A stretch of DNA of 64,000 nucleotides from contig NZ_LN679999.1 in NCBI RefSeq assembly GCF_000953675.1, forward strand, positions 1 to 64,000, in the 5' to 3' direction. This document shows positions 63,692-64,000 of the stretch, one piece after another. A program made the position numbers and the translations under genes. The notes below the pieces were generated by a model. That model searched no databases. It had not been told where the DNA came from and saw nothing but the letters and a program-made list of their open reading frames with translations. How positions within the stretch are numbered: position 1 is the stretch's first letter; every line of letters begins with the position of its first letter. The stretch is from Paraclostridium sordellii (GTDB lineage: Bacteria > Bacillota > Clostridia > Peptostreptococcales > Peptostreptococcaceae).

Positions 63692-64000
63692 CTATTCTGA
63701 AAGTATTATAACTGTACATTTAGATTTCTTCACTACATGTAAAGTTACAGATCCTATCGAATCAATAAAATTCTTTTTAGTAGATTTAGTCATTATTATT
63801 GTATCAAATTTACCATTTATTGATTTAGAAATTATTTCATTTCCTGGATCTCCAAAAGTCAAATATTTTTCTACATTATATCCTTGTAAATCATTTTTAA
63901 TTTTATCTAGTATGATATTTATTTCTTTTTTACATTCTTCTATTTTCTTATCTATAAGCATTTTATTTGTAATATTAGTTAAACTAATATCACTAACATT
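63692..64000 (-). CDS. Universal stress protein (UspA family), cut by the window edge
   Basis: The frame is open to base 64000 without a start that fits, so the N-terminal 45 or so residues lie outside the window. The C-terminal part is typical: FDTIIMTKSTKKNFIDSIGS then VTLHVVKKSKCTVIILSE, corresponding to the family's GSxxxxVxxxxxCPVLVV end. Single-domain nucleotide-binding stress protein. The internal ATG at 63961 is in the middle of the fold and is not the real start. Confidence 0.8.
   Translation of the reverse strand, partial: NVSDISLTNITNKMLIDKKIEECKKEINIILDKIKNDLQGYNVEKYLTFGDPGNEIISKSINGKFDTIIMTKSTKKNFIDSIGSVTLHVVKKSKCTVIILSE

Noticed and set aside
1..64000. tRNA and rRNA genes
   Set aside because: No cloverleaf with a CCA-type end or rRNA sequence was recognised by eye; a tRNAscan and Infernal run would settle this.

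Overview
The window is strongly AT-rich, low-GC Gram-positive (clostridial) DNA with frequent TTG starts and strong AGGAGG-type ribosome binding sites. It carries a complete large clostridial glucosylating toxin gene whose product is 2364 residues from the ATG at 4427, the length and sequence I recognise as TcsL, the lethal toxin of Paeniclostridium (Clostridium) sordellii. Beside it are tcsE (holin), a decayed tcsH (haemorrhagic toxin) and tcsR (sigma factor). These sit among plasmid partition, replication and conjugation genes, so the window is most likely about 64 kb of a pCS1-type conjugative toxin plasmid. The plasmid identity is inferred from gene content; no tRNA, rRNA or core ribosomal genes were seen.

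Layout. 1-2.5 kb: parA-parB-abrB-like partition operon (minus). 3.2-15.1 kb: pathogenicity locus, in order amidase(-), tcsL(+), tcsE(+), tcsH remnant(-), tcsR(-). 16.3-18.3 kb: Rep_3-type initiator with an inverted-repeat operator and five 21-bp iterons. 18.4-21.5 kb: a broken rep tail, a second phage-type initiator whose gene contains three palindromes (a possible internal origin), and two related small NUMOD1/HTH-like proteins. 21.6-25.1 kb: plasmid recA with SOS-like boxes, two small followers, a divergent LexA/CI-type self-cleaving repressor and an HTH protein. 25.1-28.7 kb: CAP-domain lipoprotein, a hairpin-rich 560-nt candidate structured RNA, and small regulators.

28.7-54.4 kb is one long plus-strand transfer region: a thioester-domain/CnaB adhesin with an NPKTG sorting signal, topoisomerase III, a VirB2-like pilin, VirD4 coupling ATPase, VirB6-like membrane protein, PrgI-like protein, VirB4 ATPase (flanked by two copies of an Fst-like type I toxin-antitoxin element), VirB8-like protein, SLT+NlpC/P60 hydrolase, SSB, an oriT-like region with G-tracts and inverted repeats, relaxosome RHH proteins, a MobL/MobP2-type relaxase and an ArdC-like antirestriction metallopeptidase. 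Together these would cut, process, pump and protect the DNA during mating.

54.4-55.2 kb holds a tandem array of about six terminator-ended units. Most begin with a promoter whose 17-18-bp spacer carries a fixed TAAAC motif that also occurs in the recA promoter, which I consider the most interesting undescribed feature. 55.3-64 kb is accessory: a KAP P-loop NTPase, small membrane-protein cassettes with repeated hairpins, a secreted bacteriocin-like protein with a putative immunity partner, a resolvase with res-like inverted repeats, a small siroheme-reductase-like protein lacking one expected cysteine, and a universal stress protein cut by the window edge.
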